Positions 1 to 10,100 of a stretch of DNA of 64,000 nucleotides are shown here, piece after piece. The DNA is from Sphingobacterium hotanense (GTDB lineage Bacteria > Bacteroidota > Bacteroidia > Sphingobacteriales > Sphingobacteriaceae), in the NCBI RefSeq assembly GCF_008274825.1, contig NZ_CP030848.1, positions 682,001 through 746,000 of the forward strand. The letters are read 5' to 3'. Each line of letters begins with the position of its first letter. The first letter of the stretch is position 1. The notes beneath the pieces are model-generated. The model saw nothing but the letters and a program-made list of their open reading frames with translations, had not been told where the DNA came from and ran no database searches. Both the position numbers and the translations under genes were made by a program.

Positions 1-32
1 GTCTAATGTCTAACATCTAACATCTAAGCCTA
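1..32 (-). repeat. Heptamer (TAGAYNN) array at the susD stop
   Basis: Read on the minus strand, the susD stop codon TAG is followed in register by units TAGATGT, TAGATGT, TAGACAT and a partial unit that reaches the window edge. The first unit (TAGGCT) is one base short. The same array type occurs after metF and at five other loci in this window. The partner array, if any, lies outside the window. Confidence 0.85.
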
Positions 33-1751
33 CTGTGTTGGATTTTGTGTCAATTGCCCAGGATAAGAGTTGATTGCCGATTGTGGGATGTAATAGATTA
101 CACGGTAATCGGTAGCAGGGATTACTGCTTGTTGCTCATGTGGTCCTGGGTAGTCGCGTGTGAGGGATTTTCCGTTGCGAAATACATCATAGCTGCGTTC
201 TGCTTGGAAGGCTAATTCTAACTGACGTTCTTTATCGATTTTTTCGCTTGCGTCGGCTGCTGATAGACTAGTATAGGCGCCGTTTTCAATAGAACGCGTA
301 CGGATTTTGTTTAAGTCTGCTAATGCTTCAGCATATTTACCGAGTTTGGCATTGGCTTCTGCCCGGTTTAAGTAAATTTCACCTAATCTGCTGATTACTG
401 GTGAGTGTAGGTGTGAGTTCTCGCCTTCGCGCGATGCTTTTACAATGTAGAACTGTGGGTAAGCACGGTTCAAGGAAATGTAATAGTCTAAAACACCGGT
501 ATAGGGTCTTCCGTCTTTATGCTTGATCGAATAGATTCCTTGTGAGGCATTTACAGGCGTCAGCGTGTAACGGTCCACAACAGGTTTTTTGTCTACCGTT
601 GTTACTTCCTTCGCGATCAATGTATTTCCACTGCGAATGATGGTGTCTTGCATGTAGTTTTTAGAAGTCTCGCTATCTTGTTTGATGTAGCGGAAAACTT
701 CGGTGTACTTACCGCCGTTGTCATCGTAGGTAGGTTCGATAAAAGCAGCACGCGCATCAACGATCTTGTAGCTATCGGGTCTCCAGTCATTTCTGCCGGT
801 TTCGTTCAATAGATCGATGTATTTTGCACTTGCGTACATTTCTCCCCAACCTTGACCACCAATGTTTGCATACATACCACCAACACCATAGTAATGATCG
901 CTGCCCGAGAATTCAGATGCTAAGCGTTTTACGGCAAAGATTGTTTCTTTGTTGTTCTCTGGAGTAAAAGTATTATAGCGCATGAATTCCGCGCGACCTA
1001 ACAGGTTGAATTTGCCTGAGTTGATCACTTTATCCGCATATTCTGCTGAAAGTTTCGCGTACTGCGCATTGGGTGCTTCATAGGTTCCGCTCATGTATAA
1101 GTAAACCCGTGAAAGCAATGCTTGTGCTGCTTCTTTGGTAGCGTAGATATTCCCTTTACTTAGCGTCAGCAATGATTCAGCTTTCGTTAAATCGGCGATA
1201 ATCTGATCGTATGTTTCTTTCACTGTTGCGCGGTCTGGGAAGTTCAGGTCGCCTAGTGGGTTCTCCGGTGTTCCATTTACAATTGGCACTCCAAGGTTAG
1301 TTTCCGGACTTTGGTAATATGGGCGGCCGTATGCACGCACCAAATAAAAGTACATTAAACCGCGGATGTAGTAACACTCTCCAATCTGGTTGTCTACCTC
1401 AACGTTTTCGCCTTCTTTTAGGAATTTCATCGCATTCGACGCTTGTGCAATCGCCTTGTAGCTGTAGTCCCAGAAGTTTGATAAGCGGTAGTTATTCGGT
1501 GTGCGGGAGAAGGAGATGAACTCATAGAAAGCATCTGTTGATGCTCCACGAATCATCATGTTATCACCTGCGTATTCACCAGCGCGGTGCATGGGATCAG
1601 ACCATGCTTTTAATTGTGCGTATGCACCTGTAATCAGGGCTTGCGGATTTTCCGCTACCCCTTCTGTATCCATTGATCCTTTTGGCAGTCTGTCGATCTC
1701 ACAAGAGGAGAACAATGCTGTTGCCGATAGTATAAATAATAGCTTTTTCAT
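30..1751 (-). CDS. SusD/RagB family outer-membrane glycan-binding lipoprotein
   Basis: The 573-residue protein is the surface lipoprotein partner of the SusC channel just upstream. It caps the TonB-dependent transporter and binds its glycan or oligomer substrate. The N terminus is a lipoprotein signal peptide ending LFSSC, with the lipidated cysteine at residue 17. TPR-like helices follow, and the C-terminal part has the RagB/SusD-typical run YLNRAEANAKLGKY, ending with an ERQLELAFQAERSYDVFR helix. I chose the ATG at 1751 because the six upstream codons begin with TTG and would precede the signal peptide. It is 18 bp downstream of susC and almost certainly co-transcribed with it. The substrate cannot be read from the sequence, and no glycoside hydrolase is adjacent inside the window. 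Confidence 0.95.
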   Translation of the reverse strand: MKKLLFILSATALFSSCEIDRLPKGSMDTEGVAENPQALITGAYAQLKAWSDPMHRAGEYAGDNMMIRGASTDAFYEFISFSRTPNNYRLSNFWDYSYKAIAQASNAMKFLKEGENVEVDNQIGECYYIRGLMYFYLVRAYGRPYYQSPETNLGVPIVNGTPENPLGDLNFPDRATVKETYDQIIADLTKAESLLTLSKGNIYATKEAAQALLSRVYLYMSGTYEAPNAQYAKLSAEYADKVINSGKFNLLGRAEFMRYNTFTPENNKETIFAVKRLASEFSGSDHYYGVGGMYANIGGQGWGEMYASAKYIDLLNETGRNDWRPDSYKIVDARAAFIEPTYDDNGGKYTEVFRYIKQDSETSKNYMQDTIIRSGNTLIAKEVTTVDKKPVVDRYTLTPVNASQGIYSIKHKDGRPYTGVLDYYISLNRAYPQFYIVKASREGENSHLHSPVISRLGEIYLNRAEANAKLGKYAEALADLNKIRTRSIENGAYTSLSAADASEKIDKERQLELAFQAERSYDVFRNGKSLTRDYPGPHEQQAVIPATDYRVIYYIPQSAINSYPGQLTQNPTQ

Positions 1752-1769
1752 ATGATATAATCCCCTCAA

Positions 1770-4700
1770 TTAAAATGTAACATTCAAACCAAACATAAAC
1801 TTACGTGTTGCAGGGTAAACCGCAGGAAGCGCTGTTTCCAACAGTTTTCCAGTTTCCGGATGGATCGTTGCTTCTGGATCTACACCCGAGTAATCTGTCC
1901 ATGTGAATAAGTTTTCGCCAGACAAGAATACTCTCACGTTGCTTAAATAGTATTGAGGTAGTTTGAATGAATAACCTACAGCTAATGATCTTAATCTTAA
2001 GAAGTCATTGCTTTCCAGGTATCTTGATGATGCTTTGTTACCGTTGTTGGAGTTGTTGTAGCGTGCTACCGGGTGAGTGGCTACATCGCCTGGTTTTTCC
2101 CAACGGCTCCAACCATCTTGTAATTTCATTTGGTTTCTGTCAACATATGCTCCGTCAGCATCTAATTCCTGGCGTGCATAGTTGTATTTCTGTCCACCGA
2201 TAGAGAAACCGAAGTTCGCTGTCAAATCGAAGTCTTTGTAAGCTACGAACGTTCCGAATCCGCCGAATAAGTCTGCTGCTGCTTTGCCCATTTTACGGTA
2301 TGTTCCCTCAGCGTATTTTTCTGTTTTGCTTTTGCCGATTACATTTCCTTCAGCGTCCAAATCATCTTTGTACCACATTGGTTTACCGTTGTCTGGATTT
2401 ACGCCAGCCCATTCGATCATGTAATAGGTGTCGACAGGAGCGCCAATCTCTAATAGGCGTTGTGCCGAACCCGCGATGCCGGAGTTGTCGCCCGCAATAA
2501 TAGGTTTTGAGATCAATTCGCCGTTTTGCAAGGTTTTGTAAAGGTCGGTCAATTTGTTTTTGTTATGTCCTAAATTGAGGTCCATACTCCATAACCAGTC
2601 TCCTTTTTTGATGATATCACCACCAATAGTCAATTCATAACCTCTATTTTGCATTTCACCAACATTTCTCCAAATCGATGTAACCCCGATTAAGCCTGTT
2701 ACCGGAACTTGGAACAATACGTTGTCTGTCGTTTTGTTGTAGTAATCAGCGGTTAGGCGTAAGCGATTGTTGAAGAATCCCGCATCTACTCCTACGCCTG
2801 CAGTATAGGTGTTCTCCCATTGTAGGTTCGGGTTTCCGATTTGGTTAATTAAAGCACCCGGTGTACCGTTGTAGCCTGATTGGGAAGTGATTGCATAAAG
2901 GTCGTACTGTGGATATAATGATGTTGGCTTATTACCTACAGAACCGTATGCTGCGCGAAGTTTTAAGTTGTTGATTTTATCAACATTGAACCAGCTTTCG
3001 TTGTGGATATTCCATGCTCCACTGATGGAGAAGAAATTGCCATATTTTACGTCGGTACCGAAATTGGAAGCACCATCTCTACGGAAGGACGCTTGCGCTA
3101 AATAGCGGTTGTCGTATGCGTAGTTTGCATTGGCAAGATAAGACTGAGTTGCCCATTCGTTGATTGAACCTTTTGTACGCTCTGGTTTAGCAACAACGTC
3201 CAACACCTCGAAGCCAGGTAAGAAGCCTGTTCCATAGATATCAATAATCTTTTCGTTGAAATCGTTGAATTCATAGGCAACAATACCATTAACTGCATGC
3301 TTGTCCCACGTTTTGTTGAAGCGCAATAATTGGTTCGTATAGCGCCGTGTATTGTCTAAACGATATTCTGTGATACGGCCTAACACACTTTCACCTCCAT
3401 TGGAACGTGGATCTGTGTATCCTGAGGAAGAATATAAGTTCGTGCGGTAGCTATTTACCGATGCGAATGTCAACCAATCTGTTAATCGAATATCAAAGTC
3501 GAAGTTACCTTGTAGTTCATAGTTAGTGGTTGCAGATTTGTTCCATTGCAAGTCGTATAAGTAGTTCGTGCTTGCATTGTTTACCCATCCGCTGTAGCGG
3601 TGTGGTACTAAACTTCCATCCGCATCATATGGGCTATCCCAAGGAAGGTTAGTCACCATCGCACCTGTATCATATTGTCTATCGTCGGTACCTCTACGTG
3701 CGGCAACGATCGAAGGTTTGATGCTCAACCATTCGAATGGCTTGTAAACCGTATTCAAACGGATATTGTAGCGGTCGTAGTCAAAACCTTTGACTGCTCC
3801 TAATTCATTGTAATATCCTAGGGAAAGGTAAGATTGTAAAGTTTCATTACCGCCTTGTAGGGAAATGTTGTGGTTTTGGGTGAATCCGTTGCGAGTTGCG
3901 ACATCCCACCAATCGAAGTTTGAGTTTCTTAACTCTTCATTCCATCTCGGGAATTTGATGTCACTTGCGTTTTGGAAAGATGCGAAGTAATCATATAATT
4001 CTGCACCGTTCATCATTTGCATATTTCCATTCGTCAATTGGTTGAAGCCTAATTTCGTAGAATAGGAAAGTTGCATTTTCTGCGATCTAGGTGCTTTTGT
4101 CGTCACGACTACCACACCATTGGCTCCTTGCGATCCGTAGAGTGAAGTTGAAGCAGCGTCTTTCAGCACGGTTAGATTGGCGATATCATCGGGGTTTAAA
4201 TCGCCTGGGCTGTACCCTACGATTACACCATCGATTACCCATAGTGGGCTAGTAACACCGTTTACCGATGCTTGTCCGCGGATAACAACAGCACCACGGG
4301 TTCCCGGTCTACCGGTACTTGGCGCTACATACACACCAGCAGCTTTACCGTTCAACATGTTCTCCACCGATGGAGTCGTTACGTCTCTAAGTTTTTGGCC
4401 GCTCACATTTTGTAATGCACCAGTTAAGCTTTCTTTCTTTTGTTGAATACCATAACCCACTACAACGACTTCATCTAAAGAATTTACAGATTCTTCCAAG
4501 TCGATATTCATGTTATTCGATTCGATTTTACGTTCTACTTTTTCATAGCCTACAGCGGAGATAATTAAGGTTTGGCCCACTTTAGCATTGATGGAGAAGG
4601 CTCCATTTTCATCTGTTGAAGAGATGATTTTTGGATCTTCTTTCACGCTGATGGTAACAGCGGCTAATGGTCCTGTAGCACCTTTAATAGTACCACTAAC

Positions 4701-4853
4701 TACTTCTTGAAAAGCAAGGGCATGAATAGAACTGGATTCTTTTAGGTTAGATGCTAACACAGCATCTGGGGTAAGTAGGGCTAATGTCAGTACCGATGTA
4801 ATTGGGTAAAACGTACTGGCAAGAAATGCCCTGGATAATCTTTTTTTGCACAT
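1770..4853 (-). CDS. SusC/RagA family TonB-linked outer-membrane transporter
   Basis: This is a 1027-residue TonB-dependent channel that imports a substrate presented by SusD. In order it has a signal peptide to about residue 49, a carboxypeptidase-D regulatory-like beta-sandwich domain (about 50-125), a DEVVVVGYG TonB-box-like segment, a plug domain with the family motif LWVIDGVIVG and VLKDAASTSLYGSQGANGVV, and a large beta-barrel ending in the terminal phenylalanine typical of outer-membrane proteins (FGLNVTF). The start is placed at the ATG at 4853, because the longer frame would begin with TTG and add 13 residues ahead of the basic signal-peptide start. The length is normal for the family. 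It lacks an N-terminal STN domain, so control by a FecR/ECF pair is not indicated. An inverted-repeat operator candidate lies about 100-140 bp upstream. Confidence 0.95.
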   Translation of the reverse strand: MCKKRLSRAFLASTFYPITSVLTLALLTPDAVLASNLKESSSIHALAFQEVVSGTIKGATGPLAAVTISVKEDPKIISSTDENGAFSINAKVGQTLIISAVGYEKVERKIESNNMNIDLEESVNSLDEVVVVGYGIQQKKESLTGALQNVSGQKLRDVTTPSVENMLNGKAAGVYVAPSTGRPGTRGAVVIRGQASVNGVTSPLWVIDGVIVGYSPGDLNPDDIANLTVLKDAASTSLYGSQGANGVVVVTTKAPRSQKMQLSYSTKLGFNQLTNGNMQMMNGAELYDYFASFQNASDIKFPRWNEELRNSNFDWWDVATRNGFTQNHNISLQGGNETLQSYLSLGYYNELGAVKGFDYDRYNIRLNTVYKPFEWLSIKPSIVAARRGTDDRQYDTGAMVTNLPWDSPYDADGSLVPHRYSGWVNNASTNYLYDLQWNKSATTNYELQGNFDFDIRLTDWLTFASVNSYRTNLYSSSGYTDPRSNGGESVLGRITEYRLDNTRRYTNQLLRFNKTWDKHAVNGIVAYEFNDFNEKIIDIYGTGFLPGFEVLDVVAKPERTKGSINEWATQSYLANANYAYDNRYLAQASFRRDGASNFGTDVKYGNFFSISGAWNIHNESWFNVDKINNLKLRAAYGSVGNKPTSLYPQYDLYAITSQSGYNGTPGALINQIGNPNLQWENTYTAGVGVDAGFFNNRLRLTADYYNKTTDNVLFQVPVTGLIGVTSIWRNVGEMQNRGYELTIGGDIIKKGDWLWSMDLNLGHNKNKLTDLYKTLQNGELISKPIIAGDNSGIAGSAQRLLEIGAPVDTYYMIEWAGVNPDNGKPMWYKDDLDAEGNVIGKSKTEKYAEGTYRKMGKAAADLFGGFGTFVAYKDFDLTANFGFSIGGQKYNYARQELDADGAYVDRNQMKLQDGWSRWEKPGDVATHPVARYNNSNNGNKASSRYLESNDFLRLRSLAVGYSFKLPQYYLSNVRVFLSGENLFTWTDYSGVDPEATIHPETGKLLETALPAVYPATRKFMFGLNVTF

Positions 4854-4953
4854 AAGCGTCTTGTTTAATAAAAGTAGATCTTGGCTACACAATTTAGTAT
4901 TGTTGCGGCAATATTAACTTTTTGTAAATAGAATGCTATATCATTTTTGAACT

Positions 4954-4994
4954 CAATCGTTTGCGTATTTTCATGCAAACGATTGCATATGCAA
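4954..4994. promoter_or_regulatory. Candidate LacI-type operator cluster upstream of susC
   Basis: CAATCGTTTGC (4954-4964) and GCAAACGATTG (4975-4985) form a perfect 11-bp inverted repeat with a 10-nt spacer. The right arm lies within TGCAAACGATTGCA (4974-4987), which matches the TGNAANCGNTTNCA operator pattern of LacI-family repressors at every fixed position. The left arm shares its AANCGNTTNC core. The two centres are 22 bp apart, about two helical turns. A perfect palindrome TTGCATATGCAA (4983-4994) abuts it. It lies between divergent susC and rimM and is closer to susC. Which protein binds is inference; no LacI gene is in the window. Confidence 0.55.
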
Positions 4995-5186
4995 CATCGT
5001 GTAAATGGCTTTTTCATGTAAATAGTAACATTTTTGATATCATTAAGTTGCTTCAACAACTATGTATCAATTAATTATATCCCTGTCATTTTGCCTGATT
5101 TTCATTGTTTTTTGATTTTCCTAATTGTTAAATTGGACGGTATTGCAGCGGCGTGCCTTAGGCGTTTTATTGTCCGATTATTTCTG

Positions 5187-5194
5187 TACTTTTG
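5187..5194 (+). promoter_or_regulatory. -7 element of the rimM promoter
   Basis: TACTTTTG matches the Bacteroidota -7 consensus TAnnTTTG, 16 nt before the rimM ATG. A T-rich TTTT tetramer 18 nt upstream could serve as the -33 element. The resulting leader would be only about 10-13 nt. Confidence 0.55.
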
Positions 5195-5210
5195 TATTTA
5201 AATTCATGCT

Positions 5211-5738
5211 ATGACAATCGATCAAACATTCTATATAGGTTACATCAGTAAAACCCGCGGCTTGAAAGGGGAGGTGCAATTATTCTTTGAATTTGAGGAC
5301 TATATGGATTTGGATTTTGATGTATTGTTTCTCGAGGTGAATAAGAAGTTAGTACCCTACTTCGTTGATACGTTGAAGATGCACAACAATAGTACGGCTT
5401 ACGCTACTTTTGAGGACATCGATCATATTGATAAGGCCCAGCCTTTGATCAAGAAGAAAATGTATTTGCCGCTAGATCAGAAGCCTGAGCGCGATCCCGA
5501 TGATTTCCGTTACACGGATTTAGTAGGTTACATGGCAATTGAAGAGGAAGAAGGTGAGCTTGGGGAGATTACACAGGTACAAGAGATGCCGCAGCAGTTC
5601 ATCGCTACGGTCGATATGGATGGCACGGAAGTGATGTTCCCATTGAACGAAAACTTCATTGTAGGCATAGATCCTGAGGAACAGGTTGTTGTACTTCGTC
5701 TTCCTGAGGGATTGATCGATATGTATTTCGAGCAGTAG
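5211..5738 (+). CDS. rimM: Ribosome maturation factor RimM
   Basis: RimM binds ribosomal protein S19 and assists processing and assembly of the 30S subunit head. The 175-residue protein shows the N-terminal RimM beta-barrel (about 5-90, with IGYISKTRGLKGEVQLFFE and the KMYLPL end of the domain) followed by the PRC-barrel domain (about 98-172, DLVGYMAIEEEEGELGEI and the FPLNENFIVGID core). The length is typical for the family. In many bacteria rimM sits with rpsP and trmD; here it stands alone between divergent susC and the metF riboswitch. No clear hairpin terminator follows it, only a T-rich stretch. Confidence 0.93.
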   Translation: MTIDQTFYIGYISKTRGLKGEVQLFFEFEDYMDLDFDVLFLEVNKKLVPYFVDTLKMHNNSTAYATFEDIDHIDKAQPLIKKKMYLPLDQKPERDPDDFRYTDLVGYMAIEEEEGELGEITQVQEMPQQFIATVDMDGTEVMFPLNENFIVGIDPEEQVVVLRLPEGLIDMYFEQ

Positions 5739-5820
5739 AACGGCGTTTTCGATATTTTTCCATTTTATTTTCTGGTTTTCATTTTGAGTTCTTGCTTCTA
5801 TTAGCGATATTAGCCCTCGC

Positions 5821-5946
5821 TTATAGAGAAAGGCAGAGGGACTAGACCCGCTGAAGCCTTAGCAACCTGTCCCTTGACAAGGTGCTAAATTCTACCCCGA
5901 TAGGGAAAGATAAGCTGAAACTCAGGTATCGCTGTGTTTTCTCTAA
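5821..5946 (+). promoter_or_regulatory. SAM-I (S-box) riboswitch controlling metF
   Basis: The segment carries S-box core features: GAGGGACTAGACCC, then GAAGCCTTAGCAACC, GGTGCTAAATTCTACCC and GGGAAAGATAAG in the expected order. The P1 helix can form between TTATAGAGAAA at 5821-5831 and TTTTCTCTA at about 5936-5945. Only about 16 nt separate P1 from the metF ATG and there is no T-tract hairpin, so control of ribosome access is more likely than transcription attenuation. SAM-I riboswitches normally repress methionine-pathway genes when SAM is abundant, which fits metF. Confidence 0.88.
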
Positions 5947-5961
5947 GCCTAAAGGAATTTT

Positions 5962-6918
5962 ATGAAAATCGTAGACCACATTAAGAACGCACAGGGTAAG
6001 ACCCTATATTCATTTGAGTTATTGCCACCGGCAAAAGGACAGGGAATTCAGAGTATTTTCAAGACCATGGATGAGCTTATGGAGTTCAATCCGCCTTTCA
6101 TCGATGTTACTTACCATCGCGAGGATTACCTGTATAAACAGCATTCCAGTGGTCTATTAGAGCGTGTTGCCTATCGTAAGCGTCCGGGCACTGTTGCTAT
6201 CTGTGCTGCGATTATGAGTAAGTATAAGGTGGATGCGGTTCCGCATTTGATCTGTGGCGGTTTTACGAAAGAGGAGACCGAGAATGCCTTGATCGATTTA
6301 AACTTTTTGGGTATCGATAATGTGTTGGTACTACGCGGAGACGCGAGAAAAGGTGATTCGGACTTTATACCGACGGTTGGTGGTCATGCCTATGCGACGG
6401 ATCTTCTGGAGCAGGTCGTTGATATGAACAATGGTCGTTATCTGCATGAGGATATCGAGAGCTCGGCAAAGACCGACTTCTGTATCGGAGTGGCGGGCTA
6501 TCCGGAGAAGCACTTCGAGGCACCAAACTTTAATACAGACTTTAAATGGTTGAAGAAGAAGGTGGAAATGGGTGCGGAGTTTATTGTTACGCAAATGTTC
6601 TTCAACGTGGAGAAGTACAAGGAATTTGTGACGAAATGTCGTGAGCATGGTATCCATGTTCCGATTATTCCGGGTTTGAAACCCCTGACAACGAAGAATC
6701 AGTTGATTACGCTTCCTCGAATCTTTCACTTGGATATCCCTGAGGAATTGAGCGATGCTGTGGATGCATGTAAGACTAATGCGGATGTGCGCCAGGTAGG
6801 CGAGGAGTGGTTAGTGCAACAGTGTAAAGAACTGATTGAGTTTGGCGCGCCGGTACTACATTTCTATACAATGAGTAATCCGGGACCGACGAAGAAGATT
6901 GTAGAAAAATTAGTTTAG
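5962..6918 (+). CDS. metF: 5,10-methylenetetrahydrofolate reductase
   Basis: MetF is an FAD-dependent cytosolic enzyme that reduces 5,10-methylene-THF to 5-methyl-THF, the methyl donor for methionine synthase. The 318-residue protein is a single TIM-barrel domain. It shows the conserved opening YSFELLPP with the probable catalytic glutamate at residue 19, the folate/FAD-site stretch GIDNVLVLRGDARKG, and TQMFFNVEKY and VPIIPGLKPL near the C-terminal strands. The length is normal for bacterial MetF. A SAM-I riboswitch covers its 5' leader, giving direct feedback from SAM. Its TAG stop codon is the first unit of a seven-unit heptamer array. No other methionine gene follows. Confidence 0.95.
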   Translation: MKIVDHIKNAQGKTLYSFELLPPAKGQGIQSIFKTMDELMEFNPPFIDVTYHREDYLYKQHSSGLLERVAYRKRPGTVAICAAIMSKYKVDAVPHLICGGFTKEETENALIDLNFLGIDNVLVLRGDARKGDSDFIPTVGGHAYATDLLEQVVDMNNGRYLHEDIESSAKTDFCIGVAGYPEKHFEAPNFNTDFKWLKKKVEMGAEFIVTQMFFNVEKYKEFVTKCREHGIHVPIIPGLKPLTTKNQLITLPRIFHLDIPEELSDAVDACKTNADVRQVGEEWLVQQCKELIEFGAPVLHFYTMSNPGPTKKIVEKLV

Positions 6919-6963
6919 ATATTAGAGTTAGATAATAGATTTTAGACATTAGATATTAGAGCG
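6916..6963 (+). repeat. Heptamer (TAGAYNN) array beginning at the metF stop
   Basis: Seven consecutive units start with the stop codon: TAGATAT, TAGAGT (one base short), TAGATAA, TAGATTT, TAGACAT, TAGATAT, TAGAGCG. No inverted partner array is visible before the next gene, so this copy appears solitary. Confidence 0.9.
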
Positions 6964-7010
6964 TGGAGCCGATGATTTAGATTTCGGTTTTGTGCTATAA
7001 GATACAGGAG

Positions 7011-7034
7011 CCAAGACGAGAGTCTTGGTTTTTT
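7011..7034 (+). terminator. Rho-independent terminator after metF
   Basis: A 7-bp stem (CCAAGAC / GTCTTGG) with a GAGA tetraloop is followed by six T. It sits about 95 nt beyond the metF stop, downstream of the heptamer array. The remaining intergenic sequence to 7188 is AT-rich, and I see no other feature in it. Confidence 0.75.
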
Positions 7035-7188
7035 GATTTTGGTGTTTTTGGGGAACTCTGATTGATTGTTTTTAATATTTTATTGGGCGAGTGGTTTGGG
7101 GGGCTTAATTTCTGTTAAAATTTGTTAAGCGAAGCGCAGTTTCTGGTTTTCAGTTTATCTTTATTCGGAATTACTAACCTATACTCTT

Positions 7189-10100
7189 ATGAGCTATCAA
7201 AAACTGAATAACCTTCTCGGCTGGAGCTGTGGAATCTTGGCAACAATAGTTTATGTAATGAGCGTTGAAAAGTCAAGTAGCTGGTGGGATACGGGCGAAT
7301 TTATTGCTTCGGCACATAAGTTAGAGGTTGTTCATCAACCTGGGGCACCCTTGTTTCTGATGATACAGAATGTGTTTTCAAATTTTGCAATGGGCGATGT
7401 CAGTAAGGCGGCATATTGGATGAATATCGGTTCAGCAATTTGCAGCGGTTTGACGATTGTATTTCTATTTTGGACAATCAGTGCTATTGCGAAGAAACTG
7501 GTTCTGAGCGATGGGGAATGGACCTCGGTAAAGTTGTATCAGGTTTTTGGAGCCGCGATTGTGGGTTCGTTGGCTTATAGTTTTACGGATTCTTTCTGGT
7601 ACTCGGCAGTGGAGTCGGAGGTTTATTCGATGTCGTCACTATGTACTGCCGTTGTATTTTGGTTGGCGTTGAAATGGGATGCACGGGCAGATGAAGCGGA
7701 TAGTAATAAATGGTTATTGGCGATTGCCTATGTAATGGGGCTTTCTATCGGGGTGCACTTGTTGAATCTTCTGACTATTCCGGTGATTGCTTTGATGATA
7801 TATTTCCGCAGGACGAACAAGGTCGAGTGGAAGGGGATTGCTAAATCCTTAGGTTGGGGCGTACTGGCCTTAGCATTTGTGCTATGGGGCGTTATTCAGT
7901 ATAGCGTTCGCTTTGCTGCTAATTTCGACCTTTTCTTTGTCAATAGTTTGGGACTTCCGTTTGGATCGGGTGTGGCGTTTTTTATAGTGCTTTTAGTTGC
8001 TGGGATTGTTTTCGGGCTTTATTATGCTGCTCGTAGAGCAAAGCCGATTATGCATTTGGCGCTGTTGAGTTTGAGTTTTATCTTTTTAGGATTCGGATCT
8101 TATAGCCTGTTATTGATTCGCGCACAAACGAATATTTCTTTGAACAACTATGATCCGGATAATGCCTTCAATTTATTGAGTTATTTAAGTCGGGAGCAAT
8201 ATCAATCGGAGCCTTTATTTAAAGGGCAGACTTTTGATGCGCGTCCCGTTGATATGACGTCCGGTTCGACCTATAGAAAGGATGCGGATCGCTATACCAG
8301 GATCAGCAGCAATAACCGCTATGTTTATGATAAAGAGATGTTGTTCCCACGGATATATAGCGATAAACATACGGCATTTTACCGTCAGTATTTAAATATT
8401 CCTGAGGGGCAGTCGCCTAGTATGGGCGATAACTTGAAGTTCTTCTTCAATTATCAGTTGAACCATATGTATGCTCGCTACTTCCTGTGGAACTTCGTTG
8501 GGCGTCAGAACGATGTGCCTAGTCAGGGGCAGGTTTATGCGGGCAATTGGTTGTCGGGAATCACATTTCTTGATAATCTCCGTTTGCCTGGACAGTCGCA
8601 TTTGTCAAATAGCATGTTAAAGGATCCGAGCAGGAATACTTATTTTTTCTTGCCTTTATTGCTTGGTTTTCTTGGGATATTATGGCAGTTGAAGAAGAGC
8701 AAGAAGGATACGGCTATTTTGGGATTGCTGTTCTTTTTCACTGGTTTGGCAATCGTGATTTACTTGAATCAGACGCCTAATCAGCCTAGGGAAAGAGATT
8801 ATGCTTACGCGGGATCATTTTACGTATTTGCGATCTGGATTGGATTAGGGGTAGTTGCTGTTGTGGACTTGTTAACGAAATTAGTGAAGGTTCCGGCGAA
8901 GACCTTAGCTTTGGCAAGTTCTGCTATCTGTTTGCTGGCTGTTCCGACTTTACTGTTGAAGGAAAATTGGAATGATCACAATCGATCGGAGCGTATGATG
9001 ACCAGAGATTTTGCAATGAACATGCTGAATTCTTGTGCGCCAAATGCAATCCTATTCACCTATGCGGACAACGATACTTTCCCGCTGTGGTATTTGCAGG
9101 AGGTAGAAGGTGTTAGACCGGATGTACGGGTGTTGAATTATGGTTATCTGCAGTCTGATTGGTATGTGGAGCAGGCTTTAACCGACATTAACGAGTCGAA
9201 AGCATTGCCATTGGGATTTGCTTATGATAAGGTGAAGCGTGGACAACGGGATGGTATTCAGGTGTTTGATATGGGGGTAGAGGGTTATACGGATGTGAAG
9301 ACCGTATTGGATATTATGCTTTCGGATAATCAACAGAATATGATGCAATTGCAGTCTGGGGAGTATGTGAATGTCATGCCGACGAAGAAACTGCAATTGA
9401 AGATTGATAGAGAGCAGGTGTTGAAGAATAAGGTAGTACCGCAGGAGTGGGAAAACGCTATTCCGGAATATATGCAGTGGGATTACAATCAGAATTATGT
9501 GTCGCGTGCAGAGCTGAGCCTAATGGGCTTGTTGGAAAATAATAATTGGGAGCGACCGATTTACTTTGTGAAGCAGGCACCTAATGATATTTTCATGGGG
9601 ATGGATAAGTATTTAGCATCGGAAGGGCTAGTTTACCGTTTGATGCCGGTGGAAGTTGGTCAACAGGCTGATGACGCTACTTTGATCAATACAGAGGCAA
9701 TCTATACAAATGCGGTAGAGAAGTTCAAATGGACGGATATCAAGAATCTTGATTACTTTGATACCGACTCTAATTTTATCTATGATTCTTATGTGCAGCC
9801 GAATCTGTATGCACAAGGACTGGAGAGTTTGGTGCAGAAGAATAAGCTTCCGGAAGCGAAGAAGCTAGCGCTAGTTGCTCTTGAGCATCAGCCTAAGGAG
9901 CCAAAGACTATGCGCCAGAGTTATTTGAATGCAATACTTGCAGATACCTTAGTGAAGGTGAAGGAGCTTGATAAAGCGAAAGAACTGGCGGCAAAGAACA
10001 TCAAAGCGATAGACGAGAAGCTGAATTACCAAAAAGGTATTATGGAAGCTTCTGAGGGATATGATCTGTATAGTATTCAACTCGGCTTAGGAGCATTGGA

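Noticed and set aside
4865..5059. Small minus-strand open frame upstream of susC
   Set aside because: It overlaps the susC 5' region and the operator cluster, has no recognisable protein character and its start lacks promoter support.
6916..6963. Heptamer arrays as CRISPR arrays
   Set aside because: Units are 7 bp without unique spacers, and no cas gene is in the window.
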